From Alphaproteobacteria bacterium (GTDB lineage Bacteria; Pseudomonadota; Alphaproteobacteria; UBA828): a stretch of 8,638 nt of DNA. The stretch covers positions 1-8,638 of the forward strand of contig JAUVWK010000104.1 of the NCBI GenBank assembly GCA_030604165.1, in the 5' to 3' direction. A program made the translations under genes and the position numbers. Each line of letters opens with the position of its first letter. Within the stretch, counting starts at the first letter, position 1. The notes under the pieces are model-generated. The model was given only the letters and a program-made list of their open reading frames with translations, had not been told where the DNA came from and ran no database searches. Shown piece after piece: positions 5,924 through 8,638 of the stretch.

Positions 5924-6358
5924 CTAACGGCCGGGGTTGAACAGGGCCTCCACGATCGGGCAAGCGGGCACTTCGCCGCCGTCGCAACGCGCCGCCATCT
6001 CGTCCAGCACCGCGGCCATGCGGGTGAGATCGGCGATCTTGCCGCGCACCGCGTCCAAGTGCGCCAGCGTCGTCGCCTTGACCTCGGCGCAGGTGTAATC
6101 GCCGCCGTCCACCAGGCCCAACAGCGCGCGGATTTGGTCCAGCGCGAAGCCAAGCTGGCGGCTGCGCCGGATGAAGACCAGGCGTTTTTCGTGCTCGGCG
6201 TCGTAGAGCCGGTGCCCGCCTCGGCTGCGCGGCGGCGCCGGCATCAGGCCGGCGCGCTCGTAATAGCGGATGGTCTCGATATTGCAGCCGGTGCGGAGCG
6301 ACAACCCGCCGATGGTCAGGCGCGGCGACAGCTCGTTTGCCTTGGTCATATTACTCAT
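5924..6358 (-). CDS. merR: Mercury-responsive regulator MerR, 144 aa
   Basis: Hg(II)-sensing repressor/activator that binds the spacer of the divergent merT promoter and untwists it when metal-bound. The N-terminal MerR winged HTH is clear: LTIGGLSLRTGCNIETIRYYERAGL (14-38), PRSRGGHRLYD (43-53), RLVFIRRSRQLGFALDQIRALL (59-80), then a long dimerisation helix (about 89-122). The three metal-ligand cysteines of mercury MerR proteins are present: C90, C125 (35 residues apart, as in Tn501 MerR) and C133 in CDGGEVPACPIVEAL (8 residues on, one less than in Tn501). C25 is extra. Start: ATG at 6358 gives the normal family length; a weak GAGG lies 11 bases upstream (6373-6370). ATG 6349 is an alternative. 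An in-frame extension to 6784 would cross the mer promoter and merT and is rejected. Divergent from merTPBA. Confidence 0.92.
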   Translation of the reverse strand: MSNMTKANELSPRLTIGGLSLRTGCNIETIRYYERAGLMPAPPRSRGGHRLYDAEHEKRLVFIRRSRQLGFALDQIRALLGLVDGGDYTCAEVKATTLAHLDAVRGKIADLTRMAAVLDEMAARCDGGEVPACPIVEALFNPGR

Positions 6359-6396
6359 GAGGGGGAGGACCTCGCGAAAATGTGACAACGCGGCGC

Positions 6397-6427
6397 TTGA
6401 ATCTGTAGTTACTACAGGATGCATAGT
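6397..6427 (+). promoter_or_regulatory. mer operator/promoter (MerR-controlled merT promoter)
   Basis: TTGAAT (6397-6402) and CATAGT (6422-6427) are separated by exactly 19 bases, the over-long spacer typical of MerR-activated promoters. Inside the spacer CTGTAGT-T-ACTACAG (6403-6417) is a perfect 7-1-7 dyad, the expected MerR dimer site. Transcription would begin near 6434, about 20 bases before the merT ATG. The divergent merR transcript must begin in the same region, giving autorepression, but I cannot assign its -35/-10 boxes with confidence. Confidence 0.88.
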
Positions 6428-6454
6428 TGCGACAACGGAATTCAGGAGAATGCC

Positions 6455-6871
6455 ATGCAGAACCTGGAGAACGCGGAAGCCCTCGCGGCGTCGCAACCGG
6501 TGGCCGGTGGTGCCGGCGATGGCGGAGCAGGGAAGCTCGCGGTTTCGGCGGGGGGCATTTTGGGCGCACTCGCCGCCGCCTCGTGTTGCATCCTGCCGTT
6601 GGCTTTGGTCGGCTTGGGTGCGAGCGGCGCCTGGATCGGCCGCTTGGGTTCGTTGGCAACATACCAGCCGATCTTTCTCGGTTTCACCGCGGTCTGCCTC
6701 GGCGTCGGCTTCTATCTGGTCTACCGCAAGCCGAAGGCGGCAGGAGTTGTGCCGGGTGCGGTCTGCGCGCGGCCTGTTTCGCACCGCGTCACCAAGATCT
6801 TGCTGTGGTGCGCGACCGGCATTGCCGTTGCCGCGCTCGCGTTTCCCTTTGTGTTGGCTCTGTTCGATTGA
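6455..6871 (+). CDS. merT: Mercuric transport protein MerT, 138 aa
   Basis: Inner-membrane importer passing Hg(II) from MerP to cytoplasmic MerA. Three membrane segments are visible at about 29-55, 70-90 and 113-136. The first carries the vicinal pair C44-C45 in AASCCILPLALVGLGASGAWIG, the MerT signature. The cytoplasmic loop KAAGVVPGAVCARP aligns with the usual CKPGEVCAIP but retains only the second cysteine (C104); the first is not Cys. C81 and C119 lie in or near membrane segments. There is a non-hydrophobic N-terminal stretch of about 28 residues, making the protein longer than the roughly 116 aa of Tn501 MerT. Start: ATG 6455 with AGGAG (6444-6448) six bases upstream; an in-frame ATG at 6419 lies inside the promoter and is excluded. 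First gene of merTPBA; its stop runs into the merP ribosome-binding site. Confidence 0.9.
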   Translation: MQNLENAEALAASQPVAGGAGDGGAGKLAVSAGGILGALAAASCCILPLALVGLGASGAWIGRLGSLATYQPIFLGFTAVCLGVGFYLVYRKPKAAGVVPGAVCARPVSHRVTKILLWCATGIAVAALAFPFVLALFD

Positions 6872-6883
6872 AGGAGACCGTCG

Positions 6884-7174
6884 ATGAAGCGCGTTTTCGG
6901 AATTCCGGCGCTCTTGGCGCTGTTGCTGGGTGGCTGGGCAAGCGCCTGGGCGGGCGAGGAGACAGTCGCGCTGAACGTCAAGATGGAGGGTTGTTCGGGC
7001 TGCGCGTTCATCGTTGAACGCGCGCTGGAAAAGGTCTCAGGCGTGATCGACGCCGAGGTCTCGTACCGGCAACAACTCGCTGTCGTGCAATTCGACAACA
7101 CCAAGGCCACCGTGGCGGAGCTCGTGGCGGCCCCGGAGGCCTACGGATTTCCCACCGAGGTAGCCGCGAACTAA
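6884..7174 (+). CDS. merP: Periplasmic mercury-binding protein MerP, 96 aa
   Basis: Small periplasmic Hg(II) scavenger that hands the ion to MerT. A Sec signal peptide is plain: MKRVF, a hydrophobic run (GIPALLALLLGGW), and a likely cut after A-W-A at 21-23. The mature part is one heavy-metal-associated (HMA) ferredoxin-like domain, with the metal loop E35-G-C37-S-G-C40-A, followed by VERALEKVSGVIDAEVSYRQQLAVVQFD and a final VAAPEAYGFPTEV, as in the family. The loop differs from the usual GMTCxxCP: Gly-Met-Thr is replaced by Met-Glu-Gly and the proline after the second Cys is Ala. Start: ATG 6884 with AAGGAG (6871-6876) seven bases upstream, overlapping the merT stop. Twelve bases separate it from merT, so both share one transcript. 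Confidence 0.9.
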   Translation: MKRVFGIPALLALLLGGWASAWAGEETVALNVKMEGCSGCAFIVERALEKVSGVIDAEVSYRQQLAVVQFDNTKATVAELVAAPEAYGFPTEVAAN

Positions 7175-7214
7175 TCCGCCGACGTCAAAGGGCCAAGGTC
7201 AAAAGGATTATGTC

Positions 7215-7991
7215 ATGTCGTCAGTAGCGAATCGCGAGACGAGCGCAGCGACCGTCGAGCCGATTGCGTTTTCTTTGCGGCCGGGCGTGAGTCTTCCGGA
7301 TTGGTCGGTGGTCCACGCCGCGCCCGCTCGCCAGGCGCTCGGCGCCATCCTCGAAGCGTTCGGCATCGAGCGTTGTTTCGCGGGCTATTCGGAGATCGAG
7401 GATCGCGTGCGCCAGGCCGTCTTGATGCTTTATGGCGAGCTGGGTCGGGCGCCGGATAGGGTCGCGCTGGCGGAAAAGACCGGCCTCTCCGCGGACGCGG
7501 TGCACGCCGCGCTGGCTAGCCTACACGCCCGCGACCTGATTCTATTGGACGATGTCACCGGTGAGATCGTGGGCGCCTATCCGTTCACGGAGCGGGTGTC
7601 CGGTCACCGCGTGCGCATCGGCGCGCGCAAGCTCACTGCCATGTGTGCGGTCGATGCGCTCGGGGCCGGGGCCATGTATGGCGCGGATAGCGAGATCCGC
7701 TCCGCCTGCCGCGAATGCGGCGCCGCGATCGTGGTTCGAACCGTCCGTGACGGCGCCGAGCTCTTGGCTGTCGTGCCAGCCGGCGCGGTGGTGTGGAACG
7801 GCATCCACTATGAGGGCCAAGCGGCGGATTCGCTGTGTCGGGTGATCGCGTTCTTCTGTTCCGACGCTCACCTGGAGGGCTGGAGCGCGGCGCGCCGGGG
7901 CCTGAAGGGCTTTCGCTTATCGCTGGACGAGGCGTTGCAGGTGGGCAAGGCGCTGTTCGTGCCGGTGTTGGCCCCGCCGGTGGGCGCATAG
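7215..7991 (+). CDS. merB: Organomercurial lyase MerB (divergent, long form), 258 aa
   Basis: Would protonolytically cleave carbon-mercury bonds, giving Hg(II) for MerA, in the cytoplasm. The C-terminal half carries the MerB signature: KLTAMCAVDAL (139-149) supplies C144 and D147, equivalent to catalytic C96 and D99 of the R831b enzyme, and SLCRVIAFFCS (206-216) supplies C208, equivalent to C159 (the next residue, C160 in R831b, is Arg). C165 aligns with C117. The end, GLKGFRLSLDEALQVGKALF, matches the family's C-terminal helix. An N-terminal helical wing, DRVALAEKTGLSADAVHAALASLHARDLI (81-109), resembles the MerB winged-helix segment. Unusual: about 45 extra residues compared with 212-aa MerB, and added cysteines C168 (CRECG) and C215. 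Start: ATG 7215 with AAAGGA (7202-7207 region) upstream; ATG 7210 is out of frame. Gap to merP is 40 bases. Substrate range unproven. Confidence 0.85.
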   Translation: MSSVANRETSAATVEPIAFSLRPGVSLPDWSVVHAAPARQALGAILEAFGIERCFAGYSEIEDRVRQAVLMLYGELGRAPDRVALAEKTGLSADAVHAALASLHARDLILLDDVTGEIVGAYPFTERVSGHRVRIGARKLTAMCAVDALGAGAMYGADSEIRSACRECGAAIVVRTVRDGAELLAVVPAGAVVWNGIHYEGQAADSLCRVIAFFCSDAHLEGWSAARRGLKGFRLSLDEALQVGKALFVPVLAPPVGA

Positions 7992-8012
7992 CCCGCGCAG
8001 CGAGGCGGCAGC

Positions 8013-8638
8013 ATGAGCAATATTCCCGATTTGGTGGTCATCGGCGCGGGCTCGGCCGGGTTCGCGGCCGCGATTCGGGGGGCGGAGCTGGGCGCGCAGG
8101 TGACGCTGGTGGGCCACGGCACCCTCGGCGGCACGTGCGTCAATGTCGGCTGCGTGCCGTCGAAAACCTTGATCCGGGCCACCGGCGCGCTCTACGCGGC
8201 GCGCGCCGCCGCCCGCTTCGCCGGCCTGAGCGGGCAAGGAGAGGTCGACAATTGGCGGGCGCTGATGGCGCAAAAAGAGGCGCTCGTCGACCGCCTGCGC
8301 CAAGCTAAATACGCGGATCTATTGCCCGAATACAACACGATCGCCTATGTCGAGGGCCGCGCGCGGTTGCGCGAAGGCGGGGTCGCCGTGGACGGCGATA
8401 GGCTGCGCGCCGGCCGCACGATCATCGCCACCGGCGCGTCCGCCACAATCCCCGCCATCCCGGGCATCGACGAGGTGCCCTATCTGACCAGCACCGAAGC
8501 GCTGGCGCTGGAGCGCTTGCCGAAATCGCTGCTGGTGCTCGGCGGCGGCTTCGTCGGCTGCGAACTGGCGCAGATGTTTGCCCGCGCCGGCGTCGCGGTG
8601 ACGCTGCTTTGCCGCAGCCGTTTGCTACCGCAGGCGGA
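8013..8638 (+). CDS. merA: Mercuric reductase MerA, N-terminal part (cut by window edge)
   Basis: NADPH-dependent flavoprotein disulfide reductase that turns Hg(II) into volatile Hg(0); final enzyme of the pathway. The visible 208 codons begin MSNIPDLVVIGAGSAGFAAA, an FAD Rossmann dinucleotide loop (G11-x-G13-x-x-G16). The active-site stretch GGTCVNVGCVPSK (39-51) has redox pair C42/C47 in the exact mercuric-reductase form. ALVDRLRQAKY (90-100) and ATGASATIPAIPGIDEVPYLTSTEAL (139-164) match MerA, then a second, NAD(P)-binding loop GGGFVG (177-182). The C-terminal cysteine pair is off-window. There is no HMA (NmerA) domain before the flavoprotein core: the ATG at 8013, with GAGG at 8002-8005, follows the merB stop by 21 bases. 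Other pyridine nucleotide-disulfide reductases share the fold, but the motif and context settle the call. Confidence 0.92.
   Translation, partial: MSNIPDLVVIGAGSAGFAAAIRGAELGAQVTLVGHGTLGGTCVNVGCVPSKTLIRATGALYAARAAARFAGLSGQGEVDNWRALMAQKEALVDRLRQAKYADLLPEYNTIAYVEGRARLREGGVAVDGDRLRAGRTIIATGASATIPAIPGIDEVPYLTSTEALALERLPKSLLVLGGGFVGCELAQMFARAGVAVTLLCRSRLLPQA

Noticed and set aside
6419..6454. MerT start at ATG 6419
   Set aside because: This ATG lies within the spacer/-10 of the mer promoter, before the expected transcription start, and has no Shine-Dalgarno; ATG 6455 has AGGAG at proper distance.
6359..6784. Upstream extension of MerR to 6784
   Set aside because: It would cover the mer promoter and half of merT in antisense, and MerR proteins have no such N-terminal extension.

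Overview
The window comes from a GC-rich proteobacterium. Codon use is strongly G/C at third positions, and a dispersed CTTCGACAAGCTCAG-type intergenic repeat, a Crp/FNR regulator and a hydantoinase/oxoprolinase pair are present; an alphaproteobacterium is the best guess, inferred from overall flavour rather than a marker gene.

Left part (1-486) is the right-hand end of an integrated mobile element. The N-terminal 89 codons of a tyrosine-recombinase integrase run leftward off the edge. An AT-richer leader carries a plausible int promoter. The region ends in the 3' half of a tRNA-Arg(TCT) gene without its 5' half. The anticodon stem-loop lies inside a perfect 9-bp inverted repeat around the 7-nt anticodon loop, which is the expected architecture of an integrase core site. 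The element itself therefore extends to the left, and everything right of 486 is flanking DNA or a neighbouring island.

Middle part (487-5809): a small unrecognised leftward ORF (88 aa), then an intergenic stretch with a hairpin and an FNR-like box, then a rightward Crp/FNR-family regulator. Next is a two-gene rightward unit encoding the B (576 aa) and A (692 aa) subunits of a hydantoinase/5-oxoprolinase-type enzyme, in the order B then A, with a GTGA stop/start overlap. This pair probably performs ATP-dependent opening of a cyclic imide or lactam; the substrate cannot be read from sequence.

Right part (5823-8638): a REP-like repeat lies in the gap between convergent hyuA and merR. A mercury-resistance locus follows: leftward merR, a divergent promoter with the 19-bp spacer and central dyad typical of MerR control, then rightward merT-merP-merB-merA (merA cut by the window end). 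Together they would sense Hg(II) (MerR), import it (MerP periplasmic, MerT inner membrane), cleave organomercurials (MerB) and reduce Hg(II) to Hg(0) (MerA). The locus is recognisable but divergent: MerT keeps one of the two usual loop cysteines, MerP has a non-standard metal loop, MerB is long with an additional CxxC, and MerA starts directly with its flavoprotein domain.

I saw no CRISPR array, rRNA, complete tRNA or insertion sequence, and nothing that I can defend as a wholly new system. The most informative signals are the anticodon-loop attachment site, the divergent mer proteins and the FNR-type site before the regulator.
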